Shown piece by piece: positions 5,751 to 12,442 of a DNA stretch of 12,442 bases. A program made the position numbers and the translations under genes. This stretch comes from an uncultured Flavobacteriales bacterium (GTDB lineage: Bacteria > Bacteroidota > Bacteroidia > Flavobacteriales > Crocinitomicaceae), in NCBI GenBank assembly GCA_946479985.1, contig CAMLIF010000113.1, positions 1 to 12,442 of the forward strand. Direction: 5' to 3'. The notes under the pieces were generated by a model that saw only the letters and a list, made by a program, of their open reading frames with translations, did no database searches and was not told the origin of the DNA. Numbering within the stretch: the stretch's first letter is position 1; each line of letters starts with the position of its first letter.

Positions 5751-6281
5751 TTAAAAATAGCGCGCTAATGTACAAATATTCCCGGAGTAGTTTTTCAATT
5801 TCTCTTCTCCTTCTAAAAAATTCAGGCCAACAAGAAATGAGAATCCTGCCACATGGCCGCCACATTTTTGGATTAATTCCGCGGCAGCTCCTGCAGAACC
5901 TCCGGTTGCTAATAAATCGTCGTGAATAAGTACTTTATCCTCACTTGTAACTGCATCAGTGTGCAATTCTATTGTTGCCGACCCGTATTCCAGATCATAC
6001 GAATGGCTGATTTTATGATAAGGAAGTTTCCCTGCTTTTCGGATCAGAATAAACGGTAATCCTAAACGGATTGCCAAAGGATAACCAAATAAAAAACCAC
6101 GGCTTTCTATTCCTGCAATTTTTGTCAATCCCTGATCTTTATAAACATTCACCAGGTGTTCAATGATTTCTTGCGACAACGCAGGATCCATCATAATTGG
6201 TGTAATATCTTTGAATACTATTCCCGCTTTCGGGAAATCTGGCACATCACGGATCGCCGCTTTTAATTTCTCTTCTATCAT
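5751..6281 (-). CDS. apt: adenine phosphoribosyltransferase
   Basis: This 176-aa cytoplasmic enzyme of purine salvage makes AMP and pyrophosphate from adenine and PRPP. Visible hallmarks are the N-terminal IRDVPDFPKAGIVFKDITP (10-28), GIESRGFLFG (57-66), the flexible-loop region IRKAGKLPY (80-88), and the PRPP-binding motif VLIHDDLLATGGSAGAA (117-133, with the acidic pair Asp121-Asp122). The length matches the family. Its ATG overlaps the stop codon of the preceding helix-hairpin-helix gene by one base (TAATG), pointing to translational coupling. Confidence 0.97.
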   Translation of the reverse strand: MIEEKLKAAIRDVPDFPKAGIVFKDITPIMMDPALSQEIIEHLVNVYKDQGLTKIAGIESRGFLFGYPLAIRLGLPFILIRKAGKLPYHKISHSYDLEYGSATIELHTDAVTSEDKVLIHDDLLATGGSAGAAAELIQKCGGHVAGFSFLVGLNFLEGEEKLKNYSGNICTLARYF

Positions 6282-7153
6282 TATTCTGTTTTGAAATAAG
6301 GCTTCAATTTTTCAAAAAGTTCTTTCGTCATTAAAACAGATTGTTTCACATCTTCAACCTTTTTATAACTGCCCTTTTGAAGGCGCAATTTTACGAGAGA
6401 ATTTGCCAAATTCCAAGAAATATATTTATGTGCTGCCAGTTCTTCTGTGGTTGCGGTGTTGATATTGATCTTTTGAACCTCATCCGGACTCAAAATTAGA
6501 TATGGTTTCCATCCTTCCAGTTTTTGTTCATCGACTTTCCAAACTTCAAGTAACTGATCAAGAGTAAAGAAACCACCCAGTTCATTCCGGGTTTTCACAA
6601 TATTTTTCGCGAAAAACGCCCCAATTCCGGGAACAGTCATCAGTTCTTCCTCTGAAGAGGTGTTGAGATCTACCTTTATTATCAGCTTTTTAGACGGAGT
6701 ATTTTTTTGATTTTCGTATACAGGCTTATCGTTTTGATCGTAATAGGTGGAATCTTTTATGAGGCCATACAACTCTTCATTAATCACGAAAATCTTTTTC
6801 AACTCTTCATTCGAGCGCAATTTTCGCTTAGTGAATTTTAAGATCACAGCAGCCTGTTTTTCAGACAGCCCCAGTGCCATCCATTCCTCAGCAGTATAAT
6901 TATTTGGATTGAATTTAGCAGGCGGAGAATTATACTTAGAGGTTTTGTTCCGAAATGAATAGTTCTTCTTCCCGTTTCGTTTTACTTTCAGAAATGCTTC
7001 TCTTTCCGGTTCAGAAAGTTCTTCAAACGACATTTTTGCACGGGGTGAAAAATAGATTATCAAATCCGGCAAAACAAATACAAAAGCCAGAATGACCAGT
7101 AAAACAATTCCTGCTCTGAAATTTGACTTAGTAACCAGTGGTTGGTCTTTCAT
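6281..7153 (-). CDS. membrane-anchored triple helix-hairpin-helix (ComEA-like) protein
   Basis: This 290-aa protein has one N-terminal transmembrane segment (about 14-36) and then a basic linker. Three helix-hairpin-helix units follow: a degenerate one (about 82-133, FNPNNYTAEEWMALGLSEKQ), a canonical one (about 161-220, VDLNTSSEEELMTVPGIG) and a third (about 229-288, ININTATTEELAAHKYIS) where the hairpin glycines are replaced. The middle unit resembles ComEA, which binds incoming DNA in natural transformation, so DNA binding on the outer face of the inner membrane is a reasonable inference; no comEC is nearby. Similar three-unit proteins are, to my knowledge, widespread in Bacteroidota without a settled function. 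The frame could begin at a TTG at 7159, but I prefer the ATG at 7153, 11 nt after the reductase gene. It overlaps apt by one base. Confidence 0.85.
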   Translation of the reverse strand: MKDQPLVTKSNFRAGIVLLVILAFVFVLPDLIIYFSPRAKMSFEELSEPEREAFLKVKRNGKKNYSFRNKTSKYNSPPAKFNPNNYTAEEWMALGLSEKQAAVILKFTKRKLRSNEELKKIFVINEELYGLIKDSTYYDQNDKPVYENQKNTPSKKLIIKVDLNTSSEEELMTVPGIGAFFAKNIVKTRNELGGFFTLDQLLEVWKVDEQKLEGWKPYLILSPDEVQKININTATTEELAAHKYISWNLANSLVKLRLQKGSYKKVEDVKQSVLMTKELFEKLKPYFKTE

Positions 7154-7164
7154 AAACAATTGTG

Positions 7165-8058
7165 CTAGAGTTCATTCAGCAATATATCAATTGTTTTTTC
7201 TAATTCCAAAGGTTGATAATCTAAAAATTGTTTTGCCTTTTCCAGGATAAATCCGGTTCTCGGCGGACGTTTTGCAGCCTGGTTCAATGTTTCAGAGGAA
7301 ATTTCGTTCACCAGGCTTTCATCTGCACCAATCTTTCGTGCAATACGCCGAACTATTTCCGATATAGACAAAGTTTCTGGACCTGCCAAATGGAAAATAC
7401 CGGTCTCATTCCGCTTTACGATTTCCACACAGCCGTAAGCCAGATCATCAGCCCAGGTAGGAGCACGAAACTGATCATTCACAATGTTCATGGTTTGGCC
7501 TTTCGGAAGTGCGTCGAGTGCCCATAAAATCATATTTGAACGCGAAAGTCCAATTCCTGTTCCGTAAACAATAATAGTTCTGGCAATGGACCACTTTTTA
7601 TAATCGGAATCAATTAGAATTTGCTCTCCTGCTACTTTTGATTGTGCATAAACACTGAGCGGATTAACAGAATCTGTTTCCGAATAAGGCCCGTTCTCTC
7701 CGTCAAAAACAAAGTCGGTTGATAATAATTGAAAATGAGCTTCAACTTCCCGCGCGGCTTCGAAAAGAAATTGTGTGGCCGTAACATTCACAAGCATGCA
7801 TTCTTCCGGATGCTCTTCACAGTAATCGACATTTGTAATTGCCGCAGTATGAATAATTGCTGTAGGTTTTACTTTCCGTAGCATGGATTGCACCTCATTT
7901 TCTGTCGAAATATCCAAAGGCAAATAATTGCTGTTCGGACAGTTTGTATTTCGATTTTCTCCTTTACTCGTTGCAACAAACTCAATATTGTGTTTCAAGC
8001 AACGCTGAACTACTTTTTGTCCAAGAAGCCCGTTAGAACCGGTGATCAGGATTTTCAT
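7165..8058 (-). CDS. RmlD-like NAD(P)-dependent sugar-nucleotide reductase (SDR)
   Basis: This 297-aa extended short-chain dehydrogenase/reductase resembles dTDP-4-dehydrorhamnose reductase (RmlD/RfbD). It starts MKILITGSNGLLG with the TGxxGxxG nucleotide-binding motif (6-13). Further markers are HTAAITNVDYCEEHPE (70-85), LSTDFVFDG (112-120), the catalytic Tyr137/Lys141 in YAQSK, RAPTWADDLA (198-207) and a C-terminal substrate domain with RPPRTGFILEKAK (264-276). The true RmlD reaction reduces dTDP-4-keto-rhamnose to dTDP-rhamnose, but rmlA, B and C are absent here, so the substrate is uncertain and I give no symbol. The frame extends upstream to 8118, but that part overlaps the PspC gene; the ATG at 8058 places the Rossmann strand at the N-terminus and lies 1 nt after the PspC stop. 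Confidence 0.87.
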   Translation of the reverse strand: MKILITGSNGLLGQKVVQRCLKHNIEFVATSKGENRNTNCPNSNYLPLDISTENEVQSMLRKVKPTAIIHTAAITNVDYCEEHPEECMLVNVTATQFLFEAAREVEAHFQLLSTDFVFDGENGPYSETDSVNPLSVYAQSKVAGEQILIDSDYKKWSIARTIIVYGTGIGLSRSNMILWALDALPKGQTMNIVNDQFRAPTWADDLAYGCVEIVKRNETGIFHLAGPETLSISEIVRRIARKIGADESLVNEISSETLNQAAKRPPRTGFILEKAKQFLDYQPLELEKTIDILLNEL

Positions 8059-8059
8059 A

Positions 8060-8296
8060 TTACAATTCCCAGATAGATCTTTTTTTCGACGAAATATTAA
8101 AATAATGTTTGTGCTCAAGAATCCATGCCATGATGAGGTATGGAATCAGCGGAGAGCCTAATCCGATAACTGTAGCATAGATAAACCCTAAGCGCACTTT
8201 ATTCGACTGAATACCAAGCTTCGATGCCCACCAATCGCAAACACCATAGGAACGCATTTCAAAGAAAAAGGCTATTTTTTGAAGAGTTCGTTTCAT
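8060..8296 (-). CDS. small PspC-domain membrane protein
   Basis: This 78-aa protein has the PspC pattern: YGVCDWWASKLGIQSNKVRLGFIY (17-40) runs into a transmembrane segment (about 38-60, ending PYLIMAWIL), followed by a charged tail. In enterobacteria PspC is an inner-membrane sensor of envelope stress that acts with PspA and PspB. In Bacteroidota the domain occurs in many small or modular proteins of unknown role, and no pspA is visible here. It starts 11 nt after the lipoprotein gene and ends 1 nt before the reductase gene, so it is embedded in the operon. The membrane-proximal N-terminal extension (1-14, with KIAFFFEMR) is short. Confidence 0.85.
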   Translation of the reverse strand: MKRTLQKIAFFFEMRSYGVCDWWASKLGIQSNKVRLGFIYATVIGLGSPLIPYLIMAWILEHKHYFNISSKKRSIWEL

Positions 8297-8307
8297 TATT
8301 TTGCCAA

Positions 8308-8811
8308 TTATTTTTTGACGAACGTAAATTTCTCCAATTGCAGGAATTCATCTTTGCTCTTAGAATTCTTGATTTGTTCACGTAAAGTCTCAGAAGAGTT
8401 GACAGCATCAATTCCACCGTCAAGCAGTGAAATATCTGCAATTACAAGCGTTTTTTTGTCTTTTAACTCAAACTGGTACAAGTAGTATAAATCTTCATCG
8501 GAAGGTTTCAGATACATTACATTCAATCCATCAATACGGGTTTGGTACATAACCAGGTCATCTGTTTCTAAAGCGTACATTTCACCTCTTTCCAAAACTG
8601 AGACATTGTAGCTATTCGCATCGCGTTTGGAAAATTTAACCTTCATGACTTCATGATCTGTGGAGGTTGCACTTGCACTGGAAAATTCCCATGTTCCAAG
8701 TAACTCCGCACTTACTTTTTCAGTACCAATTTCTCCGGGAGCATAATTCAATCCGATTGGGCAGCCGGTCAAAATCAGTACTAACAACGATAAAAGAGCA
8801 AGTTTTTTCAT
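8308..8811 (-). CDS. small lipoprotein of unknown function
   Basis: This 167-aa protein has a lipoprotein signal peptide MKKLALLSLLVLILTGC with lipobox LTGC and acylated Cys17. The mature protein (about 150 aa) begins PIGLNYAPGEIGTEKVSAELLGTWEF. The LLGTWEF start and the alternating strands that follow (KVKFSKRDANSYNVSVLERGE, DLVMYQTRIDGLNVMYLKP, YYLYQFELKDKKTLVIADIS) suggest a small lipocalin/META-like beta-barrel, which I infer from pattern only. The C-terminus is helical and lysine-rich. It would sit on a periplasm-facing or surface-facing membrane leaflet. It follows the DUF2851 gene by 52 bp; a weak -7-like element, TACCTTCG (8839 down to 8832), in that gap could give it a separate promoter. 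The PspC gene follows by 11 nt, hinting at a shared envelope role. Confidence 0.82.
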   Translation of the reverse strand: MKKLALLSLLVLILTGCPIGLNYAPGEIGTEKVSAELLGTWEFSSASATSTDHEVMKVKFSKRDANSYNVSVLERGEMYALETDDLVMYQTRIDGLNVMYLKPSDEDLYYLYQFELKDKKTLVIADISLLDGGIDAVNSSETLREQIKNSKSKDEFLQLEKFTFVKK

Positions 8812-8863
8812 AATGAAAGTATAATTTACATCGAAGGTAACAATTTTAACGGTCTAAGTAAAA

Positions 8864-10051
8864 TCATTCAGCGTTTTGCAACACATACTTCCCTACTTCA
8901 CAACTCAAACACTTTTTTGCCAAACACCAGTTTTTATGCAGCTCAAGTAAGGCCTGACTCTCACAGGCATTTGAAACTTTCAGCCCCAATTTTTTATAGG
9001 AACTAATAATTGTGTTTTTCTCAGGTCTGAGGATTTTCAGAATATTCGTTGCTTTGGTAAGTAAACCGGCATTATTCTGATGCTTTCCCTGAAAATAAAC
9101 GAAGGGAACAACCGCATTGATCAAAATGTGATCCATGAAATCATCACTCATTTTTTCTGCTTCACTTTTCAATATTAAAACAGACTTCCAGTAGGAGATA
9201 ATGTCCTTTTCCGAATCTTCCCAAAAGGGATAAAGCCAATCGATACCGGAAATTACATTTGCCAGCTGGAGCAGTCTGTTTTGCGGAAAAGAAGCAGGCC
9301 GGTTGCCTTTTGTTTTCCAGCTCACCGGATCAACTTCATGCAGTTTGTGACACAACCTGAGAAAATTCCATTCCGATTTCCAGTTTTCATCCGTACCCTG
9401 AAAATCACTTATTCCTGACATTCCAAGGATAATTGCTTTTTTCTGAAGTGTAGAACAACGGAGCAGGAATTCGATTCTAACATTCCGGGCCAGAGTCAAA
9501 AAAGGAATTGCGTTTACTTTTCGTCCAAAACTCTCGGTAAATATTTCGAAAAACACTTGTACCTGGTACCTGTTCGAGAAAAAACGCTCCGATTTTCTTT
9601 CCAAACGCTGACAGATCACCTGTTCCAGCTGAAGGTGTCTTTTCTGTGAAACTGCAATTTGATTTCCACAGGGAATTTTTGAAACCGAGAAGGAAGGCAG
9701 TTGATCACCAAGCCAATGCACCAAATCACCTAACTCAACAGTCAGAAGTTCTTTTCCGTTGACAAAAACGGGTTTATCGTGCTGATAGACCACATGTAAA
9801 ATAACATTGTCGTAAGCGTGGTCGTTCTGATGTCCGTGTGCGTACCAATCTGACGACTTCAGATGTATCTCGATATTTCCTGCTAAGCGTATTCCATCCA
9901 CTTCAATTTGTCCGTTGAAAAAATCCGGACCGGAAGCAGTATTATATTCTCCCACATCAAGAATTACAATAGATTGATAATTCGTAGTAGTCAATAAGTG
10001 GAATGGCAATCGTTTAGATTTCCAGAGTTGATGTAAGTTTAATTCATTCAT
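8864..10051 (-). CDS. DUF2851 family protein
   Basis: This 395-aa protein matches what I know of DUF2851, a family I associate with Bacteroidota, of unknown function and slightly longer on average (about 420 aa). The N-terminal block is the recognisable part: GEYNTASGPDFFNGQI (34-49), GNIEIHLKSSDWYAHGHQND (58-77) and YDNVILHVVYQHD (80-92). A basic middle region follows (QRLERKSERF, 148-157), then a conserved-looking RPASFPQNRLLQLA (251-264). The C-terminus has cysteines 363, 376, 381 and 384 (NWCLAKKCLSCEVG). The invariant-looking GPDF and EIH..SSDW segments recall an enzyme active site; a PD-(D/E)xK-like nuclease core with a metal or Fe-S cysteine cluster is a speculation treated in the findings. 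No signal peptide or membrane segment is seen, so it is probably cytoplasmic. It is the first gene of the leftward run and is divergent from the gene at 10171. Confidence 0.85.
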   Translation of the reverse strand: MNELNLHQLWKSKRLPFHLLTTTNYQSIVILDVGEYNTASGPDFFNGQIEVDGIRLAGNIEIHLKSSDWYAHGHQNDHAYDNVILHVVYQHDKPVFVNGKELLTVELGDLVHWLGDQLPSFSVSKIPCGNQIAVSQKRHLQLEQVICQRLERKSERFFSNRYQVQVFFEIFTESFGRKVNAIPFLTLARNVRIEFLLRCSTLQKKAIILGMSGISDFQGTDENWKSEWNFLRLCHKLHEVDPVSWKTKGNRPASFPQNRLLQLANVISGIDWLYPFWEDSEKDIISYWKSVLILKSEAEKMSDDFMDHILINAVVPFVYFQGKHQNNAGLLTKATNILKILRPEKNTIISSYKKLGLKVSNACESQALLELHKNWCLAKKCLSCEVGKYVLQNAE

Positions 10052-10115
10052 GATTGTGGTGTTTCCAATATAAGTTAGTGAAAAATATCTTTTCGATGCA
10101 AACCATTTAAAGTGT

Positions 10116-10132
10116 AAACACGTTCAGTGTTT
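10116..10132. repeat. 6-bp inverted repeat in the divergent intergenic region
   Basis: AAACAC and GTGTTT are perfectly inverted around GTTCA, in the middle of the 119-bp region between two divergent genes. The size and position suit an operator controlling one or both, but with only six pairs in A/T-rich DNA chance cannot be excluded. No T run follows, so it is not a terminator. Confidence 0.35.
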
Positions 10133-10145
10133 CTGAAAAACAAGT

Positions 10146-10153
10146 TATTTTAG
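10146..10153 (+). promoter_or_regulatory. weak -7 promoter element for the large secreted-protein gene (candidate)
   Basis: TATTTTAG has one mismatch to TAnnTTTG and ends 17 nt before the ATG at 10171. No proper TTG lies about 19 nt upstream (TTC is the nearest). It is followed by an A-rich leader and no Shine-Dalgarno, as usual for this phylum. Confidence 0.3.
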
Positions 10154-10170
10154 CCAAAAAAAATTACTAT

Positions 10171-12442
10171 ATGAAACTAAATCGACTTTTATCAACCATC
10201 TTTATCTTATGCGCCGCAGTTGGCCATTGTCAGTATAAAAGGTCCTTCAATCACTTTTACAACAACAGCAAAGTGTATCAAAGCTTTGCCATTCAACAGT
10301 CCAATCAAACTATTGATTTGGTACGTGCTGAATTAAATGCGACTAACGACCTGGTGATAACAACAAGCAACATTGATCAAAACGGAGAACTCGCTTCTGT
10401 AAATCATTTTGACTTCACCCCGCCAGCAATAACGAATGCTTTCCCACTTATTTCGGGAGTTTATGATAACGGAACAGATCGCATTATTGTTCTGGAATTT
10501 CCGGTTACTTCAACAATGAACTTTTACATTTTGAAGTATAACAAAACTACAGGAGTTGAAACGGCTCATTACCTGCATTCGAATCTGTTTAAAACGTCGT
10601 TTGTGAATTCCATTATTAACGGAAATGAGTTGGTTAATTATGCTGTTAAATCTTCCGGCGGCTTGTATCGCCTCGCGTTTGATTCACAAAACATTAGCTC
10701 GTTCACAGAAGAATTGGTGGATGCCTCGATTACAAGTATTGGAAACACTGCAACCCCAACGATCGGAAAAGACGGTGGAAAAGTTATCGTGTTCAATGGA
10801 AACGAAGTTTCTACTTTCATTTCAGGAACGAAACAATTATACGAAAGAACAGCTGCCAATATATACGCTATACATGCTCTGAATGCCAACAGTACGGGAC
10901 CGGCAAACCTGATTTCACTTCCAAACGGGAATTTGTTCGTACACAACAATGGCGACCTCTTTGAATTAAACAGCAGCTTCAGCATTGTAAGTTCGTCGCT
11001 TCAGGAATCCAGCACGGGATGCGTAATAAGCGAATTTGGCTTAGTCAACAATAAACTTCACCAATTCTATACTAAAAACGGACAATTTCAGGTTTCCAAT
11101 TTAGTATACGATCTGAACTTAAACATGACTGATTCGGTTGCATATCCGAACCAAAGACCAATAGATCTAATTTCTCTAAACGGCGGTCTGGCCTTGATCA
11201 ACTATATGTTTACAGAAAATCAGGTAAATACTTTATACGATGGTGACAACGCAAGTTTCAACTCCAATCCAGTGGCAATTGATTATTTTACAACCTATTC
11301 AAATCCGCAGCCAACTCAGGAATTCCATCACTCTCAAACCATCAATGATCTTTTCGTTGAGTTAGGTCTTGGAAATCAATTCTTCCCACCAAACAATGAT
11401 AATGTGAGCGGAATGAATTACAACGACAGTATAGGGCTTGTGTACAACATGGTAAATGTTTATGCAGGTATCTCAAATACTGATACTCTTGGAATTAATC
11501 TGAACATTTATACACCGGTATTTTTACCAGGTCCGTTCACTACCACAAATATGTATACCGATTTGGTTTCGGATCATTACAATCGCGGATTTTTTGTTTC
11601 GCGCGAGATGATTGAAAACCACATAGATTCACTCCAAATTGGCAGTGCAGGATATATTGCTCCTCACGGAATCAAAAACTGGCCGGCACATGGGGATGTT
11701 TCTCTCGGACAAGCAGCAGATTTAGCAGCTTTTGTTGATGTGAACCAAAACGGACAATACGAGCCATATTTAGGCGATTATCCTTCCATTTACGGCGACT
11801 ACTGTTTCTTCAGTATCACACACGACAATCCGAACTCTGATAAAACCGCCTTTGTTGAAACCCATTCTTACAAATATTGGTTCGATTGCGACACTTCCTC
11901 TGCCTACCAAAACACTATTTTCAGTAAAACACTTTATTTCTCGCGTGTTCAGGATTTCGAACAATTCAGATTGGGAACATTTTCCGATATTGACCTTGGA
12001 AACTATTCAGATGATTACGTAGGAACGCATGTGGAACTAGGACTGATTTATCAATACAATGGCGACATGTATGATGAAAACAACAGCGGAAGAGTTGGTT
12101 TCAAAGACAAATGTCCGGCAACCGGGGTGATGATTCTGAAAGGTTCGAAATTGGTTGATGATGCGCTTGACAATCCTGACGGACTTTCTCAAAACGGTTC
12201 TGTAAACGGTTTTGGTTTTAGCGACAGCTGGATTGACAACGAGTTTCTAGGACTTGAACATTCTGCTGTTTTTAGTGGTCAAGCTCCGTCAGGTCAAAGC
12301 GATCCTCAGGACGTTTATCAATTTTCAAATTATCTGAATGGTTTATGGCAGTTTGGTGATATTCTTTACTACGGACAAACCGGATTTTCCCCGAATTCTT
12401 CGAATATACCAACCAAATTTATGTACCCTGGTCAAAGCGATA
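10171..12442 (+). CDS. large secreted surface protein, probable T9SS cargo (3' end outside window)
   Basis: The frame from the ATG at 10171 is open for 757 codons to the window edge with no stop. Residues 1-20 form a signal peptide (MKLNRLLSTIFILCAAVGHC), with probable type I cleavage near Gln21; the cysteine is not in a lipobox. Residues about 25-420 show short recurring hydrophobic strands and N/G turns (such as NGNLFVHNNGDLFELN), suggestive of a beta-propeller or beta-rich repeats, but I recognise no named domain. Residues about 450-757 match a module I know from Bacteroidota T9SS proteins: FVDVNQNGQYEPYLGDYPSIYGD (521-543), EFRL-like strands leading to SDIDLGNYSDDYVGT (605-619), a YNGDMYDENNSG stretch, CPATGVMILKG, and MYPGQSD (751-757). 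A T9SS sorting domain is expected downstream but is not seen. DVNQNG (Asp523) resembles a calcium-binding loop. Confidence 0.88.
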   Translation, partial: MKLNRLLSTIFILCAAVGHCQYKRSFNHFYNNSKVYQSFAIQQSNQTIDLVRAELNATNDLVITTSNIDQNGELASVNHFDFTPPAITNAFPLISGVYDNGTDRIIVLEFPVTSTMNFYILKYNKTTGVETAHYLHSNLFKTSFVNSIINGNELVNYAVKSSGGLYRLAFDSQNISSFTEELVDASITSIGNTATPTIGKDGGKVIVFNGNEVSTFISGTKQLYERTAANIYAIHALNANSTGPANLISLPNGNLFVHNNGDLFELNSSFSIVSSSLQESSTGCVISEFGLVNNKLHQFYTKNGQFQVSNLVYDLNLNMTDSVAYPNQRPIDLISLNGGLALINYMFTENQVNTLYDGDNASFNSNPVAIDYFTTYSNPQPTQEFHHSQTINDLFVELGLGNQFFPPNNDNVSGMNYNDSIGLVYNMVNVYAGISNTDTLGINLNIYTPVFLPGPFTTTNMYTDLVSDHYNRGFFVSREMIENHIDSLQIGSAGYIAPHGIKNWPAHGDVSLGQAADLAAFVDVNQNGQYEPYLGDYPSIYGDYCFFSITHDNPNSDKTAFVETHSYKYWFDCDTSSAYQNTIFSKTLYFSRVQDFEQFRLGTFSDIDLGNYSDDYVGTHVELGLIYQYNGDMYDENNSGRVGFKDKCPATGVMILKGSKLVDDALDNPDGLSQNGSVNGFGFSDSWIDNEFLGLEHSAVFSGQAPSGQSDPQDVYQFSNYLNGLWQFGDILYYGQTGFSPNSSNIPTKFMYPGQSD

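Noticed and set aside
7154..7159. Alternative TTG start of the helix-hairpin-helix protein
   Set aside because: An ATG two codons later is a better start, and no ribosome-binding evidence favours TTG.
8059..8118. Upstream extension of the RmlD-like reductase
   Set aside because: It would overlap the PspC gene; the Rossmann strand MKILITG starts at the ATG at 8058, as in the family.
10638..10985. 115-codon minus-strand open frame opposite the large secreted-protein gene
   Set aside because: It is a shadow of a 757-codon open frame with a signal peptide and a known module.

Overview
The window looks like chromosomal DNA of a member of the Bacteroidota, most likely order Flavobacteriales (a Crocinitomicaceae/Fluviicola-like genome is my guess; I could not search for relatives). 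The evidence is a T9SS C-terminal sorting domain, a DUF2851 gene (a family I know from Bacteroidota), promoters of the TTG-N18/19-TAnnTTTG type, A/T-rich start regions without Shine-Dalgarno sequences, and the gene order bS21 - Xer recombinase - short HPF - tRNA-Thr. In flavobacteria this order usually leads into the tRNA / tuf / secE-nusG / rpoBC block, which would lie beyond the left edge.

Layout. (1) 1-2375, minus strand: a housekeeping block read leftward. rpsU has its own promoter and terminator. It is followed by an unrecognised secreted protein, a XerC/D-type recombinase tightly coupled to hpf, an intrinsic terminator, and a tRNA-Thr(UGU) with a near-ideal promoter; the tRNA is cut by the window edge. 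(2) 2431-4434, minus: a secreted 667-aa T9SS cargo protein made of two near-duplicate DNRLRE domains around an Ig/PKD-like middle. The duplication is visible in the DNA as a 1074-bp-offset direct repeat. (3) 4512-10051, minus: a compact run of seven genes with no internal terminator. In transcription order they are DUF2851 protein, small lipoprotein, PspC-domain membrane protein, RmlD-like sugar-nucleotide reductase, membrane-anchored triple helix-hairpin-helix protein, adenine phosphoribosyltransferase and acyl-CoA dehydrogenase, closed by a strong hairpin terminator. Several junctions are 1-12 nt or overlap, so co-transcription is likely, although the functions are mixed. (4) 10052-10170: a divergent intergenic region. 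(5) 10171 to the right edge, plus strand: the first 757 codons of a large secreted protein with a module I recognise from Bacteroidota T9SS cargo; its C-terminus is outside the window.

No gap between genes exceeds 300 bases. I see no insertion sequence, phage gene, CRISPR array, toxin-antitoxin pair or recognisable defence system, and no strong sign of a new multi-gene system. The points most worth following are the duplicated Cys-containing DNRLRE protein, the rpsU leader with three copies of a heptamer and no Shine-Dalgarno, the possible nuclease-like and four-cysteine signature in the DUF2851 protein, and the boxA-like element in the tRNA leader.
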